A stretch of 64,000 bases of DNA from Bacteroidota bacterium (GCA_026391835.1 JAPLDF010000068.1:1-64000); one strand, 5' to 3'; counted from the first letter of the stretch, positions 17,900-27,659 are shown. A program made the numbers and translations. Notes: generated by a model from the sequence alone, not told the origin.

Positions 17900-20458
17900 A
17901 TGAATCCGAACGTAAATACAACCGCCTCAAAATTCAAGGGATTAACCGCACGGGAAGCTGCAGAAAAGCTGCGCACCGGGGGGCTTAACAATCTCCCGTC
18001 GTCAAAGCCGAAAAATTATTTCACAATTGCCCTGGGCGTTGTCAAAGAGCCCATGTTCATCCTTTTGGTTGCCTGCGGCACCTTGTACATGGTGATGGGC
18101 GACATCCGCGAAGGCCTGATGCTCCTGGGGTTTGTTTTCGTGATCATGGGGATTGAATTCTTCCAGGAAAAGAAGACCGAAAAAGCCCTCAGTGCGCTGA
18201 AGGATATGGCCAGTCCCAGGGCGTTGGTCATCCGGGATGGTGTTGAAACCAGGATCGCAGGCATTGAAGTGGTAACCGATGATATCATTGTGCTGCAGGA
18301 AGGCGACAGGGTTCCGGCAGATGCCACCATACTGGATTCTGTCAATTTACTCGCAGATGAATCGCTGCTCACAGGGGAACCTGTTCCGGTGAGAAAAAAC
18401 GACTGGACCGGCGTTGAAAAAATCACCCAGCCCGGGGGTGACGATCTGCCTTTTGTCTATTCCGGGTCGATGATCGTCCAGGGCAACGGCATCGCAAGGG
18501 TGACCAGCACCGGGATCAATACCGAAATCGGGAAAATAGGCAAAGCCCTCGAGGATGTGAAGGAAGAACCCACCAGGTTAAAAAAGGAGATGGGATCGCT
18601 GGTGAAAAAACTGACGATCCTGGCTGCAGTGCTTTGTGTGCTGGTGATCGCAGGTTATACGCTTACCCATGGCAGCCTGATCAATGGTTTCCTGGCGGGA
18701 ATCACGCTCGCCATGGCGATGCTGCCCGAAGAATTCCCGGTTATTCTCACCGTATTTATGGCCCTTGGAGCCTGGCGGATGTCAAAAACAAAGGTCCTCA
18801 CACGAAACCCTTCGGCTATTGAGACACTTGGCTCGGCAACCGTGCTGTGTACCGATAAAACCGGCACACTCACCCAGAATAAAATGACCGTCACCACCCT
18901 TTACAACGGGAAAGACTATCTGAAAATCGAAAAAATGAAGGGGCTTGACCCAGCATTTCATGAGATCATGGAGTATGGCATCCTGTCGAGCCAGGTCAAT
19001 CCGTTCGATCCGATGGAGCAGGCCATAACAAGCATGGGCGATTTACAGCTGAAAGGAACAGAGCATATTCACCACGACTGGAAAATGGTCAAGGAGTATT
19101 CACTTTCCAGGGAGTTGCTGGCCATGTCGCGGGTTTTTTCTTTTAAAGGCACGCAGGAAAAGGTGATTGCCGCAAAGGGAGCACCGGAAGCAATATTTGA
19201 CCTGTGCCACCTCGATAAGGCAACCCAGAAGCGCCTGTCGGCTGCTGTTGAAGAACTTGCCGCAGGCGGGTTACGGGTGTTGGGAGTTGCCAAGGCGAAA
19301 ATCAACGGGAGCGGGCTGCCCGAAATCCAGCATGATTTCACATTTGAGTTTATCGGGTTGATCGGGCTGTCGGACCCAATCCGAAAGAATGTTAAAAAAG
19401 CGGTGAGCGAATGCTTTAAGGCAGGCATCCGGGTAATCATGATCACGGGCGACTACCCGGTAACAGCCCTGCATATCGCACGGGAAATAGGGCTTGAAAA
19501 TCCCGACAACTGCATCACCGGCCAGGAACTGCAGGAAATGACCGAAAAGGAACTTTGTAAAAGGATCGAGGAGATCAATGTTTTTGCAAGGGTTGTACCG
19601 CAACAGAAACTGAAAATCGTAGATGCGCTGAAGAAAAACAAGGAGATTGTTGCCATGACCGGCGACGGGATCAACGACGCCCCCGCCCTGAAATCTGCAA
19701 ATATCGGCATAGCGATGGGAAAGAATGGCACTGATGTTGCCAGGGAAGCCTCTTCACTGGTGCTGATGGACGATAATTTTTCATCCATCGTAGGCGCTGT
19801 AAAAATGGGCAGGCGGATATTCGACAACCTGCAAAAAGCTTTTGGTTACACGTTTGCCATCCACGTACCAATTGCAGGATTGTCGCTGGTGCCCATATTA
19901 CTGGGCAACTTCCCCATCATCCTGTGGCCGGTGCATATCGTTTTTCTTGAATTGATCATCGACCCGGCATGTTCGATCATCTTTGAATCGGAAAAAGAGG
20001 AAAAAAACACCATGACCCGGCAACCCAGGAAAATAGACGTACCGTTCTTCGGGAAAAAGAAAATCTGGTTCAGTTGCATGCAGGGGGTCGGCATCCTGCT
20101 CATTACGCTGGCAGTCTACTTCCTGGGCCTGCGCCAGGGATACGACGAGAAGGTTGTAAGGGCAATGGCATTCATCACCCTGATTGTCGCGAATATTGCG
20201 GTAATCCTCACAAACCGGTCATGGACCGACAATATTTTCAGGATCATCATAACGCCCAATAAAGCGGTGATATGGGTTGTGGGCGGGGCAATATTTTTCC
20301 TGGCACTGATCCTGAATGTACCGTTTTTCCTCGACCTGTTCCAGTTCCGGACCCCTTCGTTGCTCAATGTACTTATCTGCATTTTTGCAGGCATATCCAC
20401 CATCGCATGGTTCGAAATATACAAGCTGGTCAAACTGAGGAAACATGTATCACTATAA
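17900..20458 (+). CDS. Cation-translocating P-type ATPase
   Basis: 852 residues from ATG 17900 (MNPNVNTT). It carries the actuator TGE (LLTGEPVPV), phosphorylation site CTDKTGTLT with Asp319, and hinge MTGDGINDAP. The ion-site helix reads AMLPEEFPV. N-terminal cation-ATPase domain and about ten hydrophobic segments are present, as in P2-type pumps. The ion is probably Ca2+ or another divalent or monovalent cation but cannot be fixed. No regulon site precedes it; it is 117 nt after the receiver gene, and a second pump follows after 27 nt, so both are likely one unit. Confidence 0.9.
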   Translation: MNPNVNTTASKFKGLTAREAAEKLRTGGLNNLPSSKPKNYFTIALGVVKEPMFILLVACGTLYMVMGDIREGLMLLGFVFVIMGIEFFQEKKTEKALSALKDMASPRALVIRDGVETRIAGIEVVTDDIIVLQEGDRVPADATILDSVNLLADESLLTGEPVPVRKNDWTGVEKITQPGGDDLPFVYSGSMIVQGNGIARVTSTGINTEIGKIGKALEDVKEEPTRLKKEMGSLVKKLTILAAVLCVLVIAGYTLTHGSLINGFLAGITLAMAMLPEEFPVILTVFMALGAWRMSKTKVLTRNPSAIETLGSATVLCTDKTGTLTQNKMTVTTLYNGKDYLKIEKMKGLDPAFHEIMEYGILSSQVNPFDPMEQAITSMGDLQLKGTEHIHHDWKMVKEYSLSRELLAMSRVFSFKGTQEKVIAAKGAPEAIFDLCHLDKATQKRLSAAVEELAAGGLRVLGVAKAKINGSGLPEIQHDFTFEFIGLIGLSDPIRKNVKKAVSECFKAGIRVIMITGDYPVTALHIAREIGLENPDNCITGQELQEMTEKELCKRIEEINVFARVVPQQKLKIVDALKKNKEIVAMTGDGINDAPALKSANIGIAMGKNGTDVAREASSLVLMDDNFSSIVGAVKMGRRIFDNLQKAFGYTFAIHVPIAGLSLVPILLGNFPIILWPVHIVFLELIIDPACSIIFESEKEEKNTMTRQPRKIDVPFFGKKKIWFSCMQGVGILLITLAVYFLGLRQGYDEKVVRAMAFITLIVANIAVILTNRSWTDNIFRIIITPNKAVIWVVGGAIFFLALILNVPFFLDLFQFRTPSLLNVLICIFAGISTIAWFEIYKLVKLRKHVSL

Positions 20459-20485
20459 AAGATGTTGAATACTAATCTTTAAGAA

Positions 20486-23143
20486 ATGTGGTTTTCCAAA
20501 TCCAAAGAAGAAGTTCTTAAAGAATTGAATGTCGATCCGTTGCTTGGTCTTTCGGAGGCAGATGCAAAAGCCAGGCTGAAAAAATACGGTTACAACAAAC
20601 TCCGCGGGCAGAAAAAGAAGAACGTCGTTCAATTGTTTTTTGCGCAACTGAATGACTGGCTGATATATATCCTGCTTGCAGCAGTGGTGATCACCCTGTT
20701 TATGGGGGAATATATGGATGCGGTGATCATTATCCTCGTGATCATGACCAATGCCGTTCTGGGCGTTGTGCAGGAAGTGAGGGCAGGCAAAGCGATTGAA
20801 GCACTCCAGAAAATGTCCGTTCCCAGGGCGCTTGTCCGCCGCGACGGGGTTGTCAAAGAGGTTGATTCCGAAAAAATCGTGCCCGGGGATATTCTTATCC
20901 TGGATGCCGGGCGGTTCATCGTGGCTGATGTCCGCCTAACGGAGTCGGCCAACCTGCAAACGGAAGAATCCCTCCTGACAGGTGAATCTGTTCCTTCCGA
21001 AAAAGACGAATCCTGCGTGTATGACAATCCCAAGACACCACTGGGCGACCGTGCCAACACGGCTTTTATGTCGACCCTGGTTACCAGCGGCAGGGGTGTG
21101 GGCGTTGTTGTTGAAACCGGCATGAAGACCGAAGTCGGCAAAATTGCAAATCTCATCATCAGGGCAAAGAAACCCAGAACCCCGTTGGAAATCCGGCTGG
21201 ATAAGTTGGGAAAAACGCTCGGTATGTTTGCCATCGGGATATGTGGGGTTATTTTCATCATTGCAGTAATCCAGGGCCGAGACATGGCAGAGATGTTCCT
21301 GATGTCGGTTTCGCTGGCGGTGGCAGCCATCCCCGAAGGTCTTGCAGCCATTGTCGCAGTTGTGCTGTCAATAGGCGTCACCAGCATGTCGAAGAAAAAC
21401 GCCATCATCAGGAAATTGTCTGCGGTTGAAACACTCGGGTCGGTGAACATCATCTGTTCCGATAAAACGGGTACCCTCACCCAGAACAGGATGACGGTAA
21501 CAACATATTTCAACCTGGAGGGTAAAAGGACCATTGACCGGGGCAGGGAAAATACCATCACCGGGGATGTCAGGTTATTTGTCAAAGCGATGATCCTATG
21601 CTCTGATGCCACCTGTGAGAACGGGCAGGGAACCGGAGATCCGACAGAGGTTGCGCTGCTGGTTGCGGGAGATGAGCTGGGCATGGACAGAAGGGCCATA
21701 AATGCTGAAAACAAACGTGCAGGCGAGTTTTCATTTGGTTCTGACCGGAAGTTGATGTCGACCCTGAATGAAGAAAACGGAAGGTTTACGGTTTATACGA
21801 AAGGGGCGATCGGCAACCTGCTTAAACTTTCGACCCATGTTTTGTTGCAGGGAAAGGTAATTCCCATTACCGAGGGGCACAAACAGCAATATCTTGCTGC
21901 TGCCGTAGAAATGTCGGACAAGGCACTTCGAACGCTTGGCGCCGCATATAAGCCTGTGGGCACAGTGATTCCTCCCGATGAGATGGAAAAAGACCTGGTT
22001 TTCCTGGGGATTTTGGGAATGATCGATCCGCCAAGGGCTGAAGTAAAATCATCTATTGAAAAGGCAAGGAATGCCGGTATAACCACCCTCATGATTACCG
22101 GGGACCACAGGAACACGGCATTTGCCATTGCGTACGAACTGGGTATCGCCGAACGCATGGACCAGGCAATAACAGGAGAGGATATAGATGGTTTATCGGA
22201 ACGGCAGTTTAACGACACGATTTCACGATACCGCGTGTTTGCCCGTGTGTCTCCCGAACATAAAGTTAAAATCGTTCGTGCCCTGAAATCACAAGGCAAC
22301 GTGGTTTCAATGACAGGCGACGGGGTGAACGATGCCCCTTCGTTAAATGCCGCTGATATCGGGATTTCGATGGGGATAACAGGAACCGATGTTGCCAAGG
22401 GGGCATCTGATATGATCCTGGCAGACGATAACTTTGCGACAATCGTCGTTGCAATTGAACAAGGCAGGAATATTTACAACAACATCAAAAAATCGGTAGT
22501 CTTTCTCCTTGCCAGCAATTTCGGGGAAGTCACCTCGGTATTCATCACGCTGGTAATTGGCTGGCAGGCCCCGTTGATTGCCACCCAGCTTTTGTGGATC
22601 AACCTCATCACCGATTCATTTCCCGCCGTTGCACTGGGGATGGAACCCGGGAACCCGGATGTAATGAAAGAACAGCCAAGGGATTCCAAGGAAAGTTTCT
22701 TTGCCGGCGGCGCAGCCCTGCACATCGTTTTCGGTGGCCTGCTGATCGGGGCGCTGGCAATTTGTGCTTACTGGTACGGGTATCATGAGCACGGGTTTAG
22801 CCCGCTGGACGATCACATTCCGGTGAGCGTTGTGGAATATGCCAGAACGATGGCCTTCATGGTGCTGGTGATCTGCCAGCTTTTCTATGCGCTTGCAGTG
22901 AGGAGCAGCTCCAGGTCTGTTTTTCAAATCGGGATCTTCTCCAATAAATATCTTGTCGGCGCCATTGTCCTTGGTATGCTTCTTCAACTGGCGGTGATCG
23001 GCATTCCCTTCATGCAGCGGGCCTTTCATTTGCAAATGCCTGACCTCCATGGATGGACCATCGTCGTTATTTTCGGACTCGTACCATTGGTGTTAAACGA
23101 ATTTAGTAAAATATTTGTGCGTGCACGCCTTAAAAAAGCATGA
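20486..23143 (+). CDS. Calcium-type P-type ATPase (P2A/PMR1-like)
   Basis: 885 residues. Actuator LLTGESVPSEKDE, phosphorylation site CSDKTGTLTQNRM with Asp326, hinge MTGDGVNDAPSL. The ion-site helix VAAIPEGLAA with a glutamate, and the C-terminal cation-ATPase domain with WINLITDSFPAVALGMEP, are typical of SERCA/PMR1-type Ca2+ pumps, which expel Ca2+ from the cytoplasm. It follows the other pump by 27 nt and looks cotranscribed. Confidence 0.92.
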   Translation: MWFSKSKEEVLKELNVDPLLGLSEADAKARLKKYGYNKLRGQKKKNVVQLFFAQLNDWLIYILLAAVVITLFMGEYMDAVIIILVIMTNAVLGVVQEVRAGKAIEALQKMSVPRALVRRDGVVKEVDSEKIVPGDILILDAGRFIVADVRLTESANLQTEESLLTGESVPSEKDESCVYDNPKTPLGDRANTAFMSTLVTSGRGVGVVVETGMKTEVGKIANLIIRAKKPRTPLEIRLDKLGKTLGMFAIGICGVIFIIAVIQGRDMAEMFLMSVSLAVAAIPEGLAAIVAVVLSIGVTSMSKKNAIIRKLSAVETLGSVNIICSDKTGTLTQNRMTVTTYFNLEGKRTIDRGRENTITGDVRLFVKAMILCSDATCENGQGTGDPTEVALLVAGDELGMDRRAINAENKRAGEFSFGSDRKLMSTLNEENGRFTVYTKGAIGNLLKLSTHVLLQGKVIPITEGHKQQYLAAAVEMSDKALRTLGAAYKPVGTVIPPDEMEKDLVFLGILGMIDPPRAEVKSSIEKARNAGITTLMITGDHRNTAFAIAYELGIAERMDQAITGEDIDGLSERQFNDTISRYRVFARVSPEHKVKIVRALKSQGNVVSMTGDGVNDAPSLNAADIGISMGITGTDVAKGASDMILADDNFATIVVAIEQGRNIYNNIKKSVVFLLASNFGEVTSVFITLVIGWQAPLIATQLLWINLITDSFPAVALGMEPGNPDVMKEQPRDSKESFFAGGAALHIVFGGLLIGALAICAYWYGYHEHGFSPLDDHIPVSVVEYARTMAFMVLVICQLFYALAVRSSSRSVFQIGIFSNKYLVGAIVLGMLLQLAVIGIPFMQRAFHLQMPDLHGWTIVVIFGLVPLVLNEFSKIFVRARLKKA

Positions 23144-23228
23144 TTTCAAATAGTTGCAATTATAAACAGGCTTATGTACATTGAAAAAAATTGACTTTAA
23201 ACTTTGTTATTGTAACCAGATATTATGT

Positions 23229-23236
23229 AATTTTGA
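23229..23236 (+). promoter_or_regulatory. Possible -7 box of the CheB-CheR gene
   Basis: TAATTTTG fits the Bacteroidota -7 element and lies about 50 nt before the TTG start at 23288. The nearby TGTAAC and TGTAAT strings are not in the regulon spacing, so this is an ordinary promoter candidate. Confidence 0.4.
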
Positions 23237-23287
23237 CATATACCTGCAAGTACACTACAAAAAGTACCACAGCAAACAAATATACCA

Positions 23288-26176
23288 TTGATAGTTACTG
23301 AAAAGGGGAAATTTATCATCGTTGCTATCGGCGCTTCCGCCGGAGGCCTTGAAGCTTTGGAGCAATTCCTGGGCCATGTGCCCGAAAACAGTGGAATGGC
23401 ATATGTTGTCATCCAGCATCTTGATCCTACCCAGAAAGGGATGTTGCCCGAATTGCTGCAACGAATTACAAAAATGAAAGTGTTCCAGGTTAAAGACCGT
23501 ATGGCGGTGAAGGCAAATTGCGTATATGTGATACCACCAAACGCCAGCATGTCGATATTTAAGGGAATGCTTCACCTGTTTGAACCCACCGAAGCAAGGG
23601 GCCTGCGGCTGCCGATCGATTTTTTCCTGCGCTCACTGGCCGATGACAGGCAGGAGCGAAGTGTCGGCATTATTCTTTCGGGCATGGGCTCCGATGGCAG
23701 TATCGGGCTCCGCGCCATCAAAGAAAGAAACGGGATCGTAATGGTTCAGGACCCTGCAACGGCCAAGTTTGACAGCATGCCCAGGAATGCCATTGATTCC
23801 GTTCTCGCTGATGTGGTGGCTCCGGCCAATGAGTTGCCTGCAAAACTCCTTAGCTTATTTAACCAGGCACCTGTCATTCAGCCAGTGCCCGACGGAAAGA
23901 TCAAAGATAAAAGTGCCCTGGATAAAGTCATCATTCTGCTGAGACACCAAACAGGGAATGACTTTTCCATGTATAAAAAAAACACCGTCTATCGTCGCAT
24001 CGAACGGCGGATGGGTATCCATAAAATTGACAAGATTTCGTCATACCTTAAGTTTTTACAGGAAAATCCAAAAGAAGTGGATATTCTCTTCAAAGAACTG
24101 ATGATTGGTGTTACCAACTTTTATCGCGATCCGCTGGTTTGGGAAAAGTTAAAAGAGCGTGTTATCCCGGGTATCATTGCAGACCACCAGGGCGGTTCGG
24201 TGCTGCGGGCCTGGGTACCTGGCTGTTCTACCGGCGAAGAGGCTTATTCCCTGGCAATCGTGTTTAAGGAGGCACTTGAAAAAACCGATCCGCACGGGGG
24301 ATTTTCCCTGCAGATTTTCGCCACCGACCTTGCCAACGAAGCAATTGAGATCGCCAGGAAAGGTGTTTTTCCTGAAAATATTGCTGCAAACATATCCCCG
24401 CAGCGCCTGAGCCGGTTTTTTATAAAAACAGATGAGGGTTATCGCATCAACACCGAAATAAGGGAGATGATTGTTTTTGCACAGCACAACATTATCATGC
24501 ACCCGCCTTTTACCAAGCTCGATATCCTTTCATGCCGGAACCTGCTGATATACCTGGATTCCGAATTACAAAAAAAACTGCTTGGCCTGTTTTACTATAG
24601 CCTTAATCCCAAAGGTATCATGTTGCTGGGCAGTGCCGAGACACCAGGGACGCAGAGTCATCTCTTTACCCCTGTTGATTCCAAATTAAAAATATATGAA
24701 CGGGCTGTCACTACGGCAATACCCGAATTGTTTGATTTCCCCTCATCATTTTCCAGAACCATGGCAACAACCGATGAAAAACCGTCTGCAAACAAATCAA
24801 TTCTGAACATTCAAACACTTGCCGATCAGTTGCTTCTGCAGCATTTTTCACCTGCAGGAGTCCTGGTGAATGAGAACGGTGACATCATATACATCAGCGG
24901 CCGCACCGGTAAATACCTGGAACCAGCTGTTGGCAAGGCGAATCTTAATATTTTCGCCATGCTGCGCGAAGGTTTGCGCACCGAATTTCCAAGTGCATTT
25001 CGCAAGGCCATTACAAAAAAGGAACCGGTGGTGATCAACAACATAAAAGTAGGCACCAACGGAGGCACGCAAATGTTGAATATCAACATCCAATGGATTG
25101 ACAAGCCAAATCCTTTGAACGGCACCGTTATGATCATTTTTACCGATGTGCCTGAAATTGCCAATACCAGTGACAAGTCAAAAAAAAACCAGAAGACATT
25201 AAGCAACCTCAGGCAAACTGAACTGGAGGAGGAACTGCAACGGACAAGGGAACAGGTGCAAACGACACTCGAAGAGATGCAGACTTCGCAGGAAGAGATG
25301 AAATCAACCAACGAAGAATTGCAGTCCACCAACGAAGAATTGCAATCCACAAACGAAGAACTGACAACATCGAAGGAAGAGATGCAAAGCCTGAATGAAG
25401 AACTTCAGACCCTGAATGCCGAGTTGCAGTCGAAGGTGGATGAATTTGCGCGGGTAAACAATGACATGAAAAACCTGCTGAACAGCACCGATATTGCCAC
25501 GCTGTTTCTCGACAAGGAATTAAATATCCGCCGCTATACCAACCAGGCAACCAAAATCTTTAAACTGATAAAAAGCGATGTGGGACGGCCGTTTACCGAT
25601 CTTGTTTCGGACCTTGTATATCCCGAACTGGCTGCCGATGCAATCGAAGTATTAAGGACACTGGTTTTTATTCAGAAACAAATACCAACCAAAGACAGGA
25701 GATGGTATTCAATCCGCATCATGCCATACCGCACCTTCGACGACAGAATAGATGGCCTGGTCATCACATTTTTCAACCACTCCGACCTGAAGCTGGTTGA
25801 AGTAAAATTGCATGAAACAGAACAGCTGAATCTTTTACTATTAAATTCATCGCCCGACATCATCCTAAAATTATCTGCCGAAGGTACCATCCTGGAGGTT
25901 AATCCCCGGGCTGAACTGTTTTTTGGTAAAAAACGGGAGGAAATGGTCAATCAAAATTATTTCCAGGTGTTTGTTCCGGAACCGATGCAAAAAAAGGCAG
26001 AAAAAATGATAACCAAACAGTTGAAAGAGACCCGGGATGGCACAATAACCCTGGAGACAAAGACAGCCGGAGGCAACATCGTGCCGGTTGAATGGTCGGT
26101 ATATATCCTGTTCAATAAGGTGAATATACCTGCAGAACTGATTTTAATATCTAAAAAACACCCAAGCCATGAATAA
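23288..26176 (+). CDS. CheB-CheR fusion with coiled coil and PAS domains
   Basis: 962 residues. Domains: CheB methylesterase (about 8-190, with GASAGG, QHLDP and GMGSDG carrying the Ser, His, Asp triad), CheR methyltransferase (about 215-480, with WVPGCSTGEEAYSLA for SAM binding and FTKLDILSCRNLLIYL), a PAS-like part, a long coiled coil (STNEELQSTNEEL repeats, about 660-730) and two further PAS domains. No kinase domain follows. TTG is the only plausible start near the CheB fold. There is no chemotaxis operon here, so it probably modifies something other than a local MCP. It overlaps the next PAS gene by 8 nt. Confidence 0.9.
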   Translation: MIVTEKGKFIIVAIGASAGGLEALEQFLGHVPENSGMAYVVIQHLDPTQKGMLPELLQRITKMKVFQVKDRMAVKANCVYVIPPNASMSIFKGMLHLFEPTEARGLRLPIDFFLRSLADDRQERSVGIILSGMGSDGSIGLRAIKERNGIVMVQDPATAKFDSMPRNAIDSVLADVVAPANELPAKLLSLFNQAPVIQPVPDGKIKDKSALDKVIILLRHQTGNDFSMYKKNTVYRRIERRMGIHKIDKISSYLKFLQENPKEVDILFKELMIGVTNFYRDPLVWEKLKERVIPGIIADHQGGSVLRAWVPGCSTGEEAYSLAIVFKEALEKTDPHGGFSLQIFATDLANEAIEIARKGVFPENIAANISPQRLSRFFIKTDEGYRINTEIREMIVFAQHNIIMHPPFTKLDILSCRNLLIYLDSELQKKLLGLFYYSLNPKGIMLLGSAETPGTQSHLFTPVDSKLKIYERAVTTAIPELFDFPSSFSRTMATTDEKPSANKSILNIQTLADQLLLQHFSPAGVLVNENGDIIYISGRTGKYLEPAVGKANLNIFAMLREGLRTEFPSAFRKAITKKEPVVINNIKVGTNGGTQMLNINIQWIDKPNPLNGTVMIIFTDVPEIANTSDKSKKNQKTLSNLRQTELEEELQRTREQVQTTLEEMQTSQEEMKSTNEELQSTNEELQSTNEELTTSKEEMQSLNEELQTLNAELQSKVDEFARVNNDMKNLLNSTDIATLFLDKELNIRRYTNQATKIFKLIKSDVGRPFTDLVSDLVYPELAADAIEVLRTLVFIQKQIPTKDRRWYSIRIMPYRTFDDRIDGLVITFFNHSDLKLVEVKLHETEQLNLLLLNSSPDIILKLSAEGTILEVNPRAELFFGKKREEMVNQNYFQVFVPEPMQKKAEKMITKQLKETRDGTITLETKTAGGNIVPVEWSVYILFNKVNIPAELILISKKHPSHE

Positions 26177-26732
26177 CCCGGACCAAGATTATACTGATCC
26201 CCGCAAATTACGCATGAAAGCAGAAGAACAACTGGAAAAGAAACAAAAAGCAACAGAAAAGCCGGTTGTTGAATCCGATGCCAAAAAGCTCCTGCACGAA
26301 CTGCAGGTCCACCAGATTGAGTTGGAAATGCAGAATGAAGAGCTGCGCCAGGCCTATGAAACGGCTGAAGCAGCCCTGAAAAAGTACACCATGTTGTACG
26401 ATTTTGCCCCGATGGGCTATTTTACCCTTGATGGCGATGGCAGTATTTGCGATCTGAACTTTACGGCAGCCGAAATGCTTGGCGACAAACGCTTTGCCCT
26501 GGTCAACAGCAACTTTAAGCTGTTTGTTGCCGAAGAATCAAAACCCCTGTTCAACAAGTTTTTCAGTAAAGTTTATGCCGGCAATGCCAAAGAATCGTGT
26601 GAAGTGATGCTTGGGTACGACAACAATCCCTTATGCCTGGTATATATGGAAGGAATTGTTACCGGTGATGACAGAAAATGCCTGTTGTCGGTGGTTGACA
26701 TTTCAGGTTTCAAAAAACTCAACACCCCCTGA
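26169..26732 (+). CDS. PAS-domain protein without output domain
   Basis: 187 residues: a helical N-terminus rich in E and K (AEEQLEKKQKATEKP), the LLHELQVHQIELEMQNEEL pattern common just before PAS domains in sensor kinases, then one PAS domain (about 72-185, APMGYFTLDGDGSICDLNFTAAEMLG). No kinase or DNA-binding part follows. ATG overlaps the end of the CheB-CheR gene, so the two probably work together. It looks like a detached sensor module. Confidence 0.85.
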   Translation: MNNPDQDYTDPRKLRMKAEEQLEKKQKATEKPVVESDAKKLLHELQVHQIELEMQNEELRQAYETAEAALKKYTMLYDFAPMGYFTLDGDGSICDLNFTAAEMLGDKRFALVNSNFKLFVAEESKPLFNKFFSKVYAGNAKESCEVMLGYDNNPLCLVYMEGIVTGDDRKCLLSVVDISGFKKLNTP

Positions 26733-26768
26733 ACCGATCAGACAGGACAGGACAAGATAAAGTTTCCT

Positions 26769-26807
26769 TTTCAGATTTCAGATTTCAGATTTAAGATTTC
26801 AGATTTT
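26769..26807. repeat. TTTCAGA heptamer array (left arm)
   Basis: About five copies of TTTCAGA, with one TTTAAGA variant, ending in a T-run. It is the reverse complement of the array at 26942-26993 (AATCTGAAA units), so the pair could fold as a long hairpin with a loop of about 135 nt. Confidence 0.8.
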
Positions 26808-26941
26808 TTAACGCAGATGGTCGTTAAATTTTGATTTGTCCTGATTTTCCATTGTGGCCATCCTTTTTTATGTTGAATAAGGGTTGTGGCATTAAAAGTG
26901 AAGGGTGTGTTGATAAGTTGTTTGAATGTGAGATGGCAGAT

Positions 26942-26993
26942 GTGAAATCTGAAATCCGAAATCCGAAATCTGAAATCCGAAATCCGAAATTCC
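26942..26993. repeat. GAAATCY heptamer array (right arm)
   Basis: About seven copies of GAAATCT or GAAATCC in tandem, opposite in orientation to the left arm at 26769-26807. Confidence 0.8.
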
Positions 26994-27068
26994 CCTCCCC
27001 CGGAAATTCCTCCTGATCCTGTATTATTTTAATATACCTGCCCCATGCCGGAAATATGCACAAAGTAA

Positions 27069-27137
27069 AATGTGTGAATTATGTAAATATTTTCGAAAAT
27101 GATGTAACACATTTTTGATTTCCGGTTCGTATTTTTA
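27069..27137 (+). promoter_or_regulatory. Regulon site H and promoter of a 56-residue acidic protein
   Basis: AATGTGTGAATT, ATGTAAA (27081-27087), 14 nt, ATGTAAC (27102-27108), 25 nt, -7 box TATTTTTA (27130-27137). ATG 27162 follows after 24 nt. Confidence 0.85.
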
Positions 27138-27161
27138 GTTTTTTAAAATTCATTCAGGCAT

Positions 27162-27332
27162 ATGAAAACAAAAGAAGGAGTCAAGCACCTGTCTGGGTGG
27201 CAGCTATTTATCAGTTCAGGCTCAGAATTTGACTACAACCTGGAAAATGATGGAAGTGAAGATGAAGAGTATAACTTTTACAGTTTCACCGGCAATGACT
27301 ACAAGGATACCGAGATGGAAAAAAGGGAATGA
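27162..27332 (+). CDS. Small acidic protein (56 residues) with an EDEExNFYS motif
   Basis: ATG 27162 to TGA 27332; begins MKTKEGVKHLSGW and ends KDTEMEKRE. The second half, GSEFDYNLENDGSEDEEYNFYS, aligns by eye with the end of the acidic protein at 28707-29063 (GSELDDDEENIGNEDEENNFYS; both given in parts: GSE-hydrophobic-D, EN.G.EDEE.NFYS). No signal peptide or membrane helix. Support for being real: its own complete regulon promoter at the standard distance, and the shared motif. Function unknown. Confidence 0.75.
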   Translation: MKTKEGVKHLSGWQLFISSGSEFDYNLENDGSEDEEYNFYSFTGNDYKDTEMEKRE

Positions 27333-27357
27333 GATGCCACCTCAGTTCATCCATAAA

Positions 27358-27426
27358 AATGTGGGAATGATGCAACTTTAAAAAAAAGTTATGTAACACT
27401 TGACCTTTCGCGGGCGGTTAATTTTG
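27358..27426 (+). promoter_or_regulatory. Regulon site I and promoter of the YihY unit
   Basis: AATGTGGGAATG, ATGCAAC (27370-27376), 14 nt, ATGTAAC (27391-27397), 25 nt, perfect -7 box TAATTTTG (27419-27426), with a TTG (27400-27402) in the -33 position. ATG 27451 is 24 nt downstream. It starts 25 nt after the 56-residue gene. Confidence 0.88.
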
Positions 27427-27450
27427 CCAGTACTAAATACATGACGCTAT

Positions 27451-27645
27451 ATGAAAACCAACAGAGAATATACCAACCTGCCCCCGGTAAACGATTACGA
27501 CCTTAAAGCTCCGGCATTGGGTGCTGATCATGAAAATGATGCTGATAAAACTGAAAAGAACTGCTATTACATGCCGGGGCGAAGTGAATATCCCGACATG
27601 GGTGAAGTTATCAGGAGATGGGAGTCGTCAAGGTACATGATTTAA
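27451..27645 (+). CDS. Small hypothetical protein (64 residues)
   Basis: Hydrophilic, 64 residues, beginning MKTNREYTNLPPVNDYDL and ending VIRRWESSRYMI, with no signal peptide or membrane helix. I do not recognise it. Its ATG is at the standard distance from site I, and its stop is 14 nt ahead of the YihY gene, so it is the first gene of that unit. The shared MKT start and acidic, Tyr-rich character recall the neighbouring small acidic proteins, but no clear alignment was seen. Confidence 0.7.
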   Translation: MKTNREYTNLPPVNDYDLKAPALGADHENDADKTEKNCYYMPGRSEYPDMGEVIRRWESSRYMI

Positions 27646-27659
27646 CCCATTGCAACCCT

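Larger units (their letters stand above)
26733..27161. other. 430-bp gene-free stretch with inverted repeat arrays and site H
   Basis: It contains a TTTCAGA array (26769-26807), about 130 bp without a supported gene, an oppositely oriented GAAATCY array (26942-26993), and regulon site H (27069-27137). A 61-residue frame from 26831 runs through the repeats and is not believed. Confidence 0.7.

Noticed and set aside
23195-23236. A possible sixteenth regulon site ahead of the CheB-CheR gene (TTGTAAC and ATGTAAT near a TAATTTTG box)
   Set aside because: The half-sites are not 21 bp apart and neither ends 25 nt before TTTG; GTGTGAAT is absent.
26831-27016. 61-residue frame in the gene-free stretch
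   Set aside because: Its second half is only the translated GAAATCY heptamer array.
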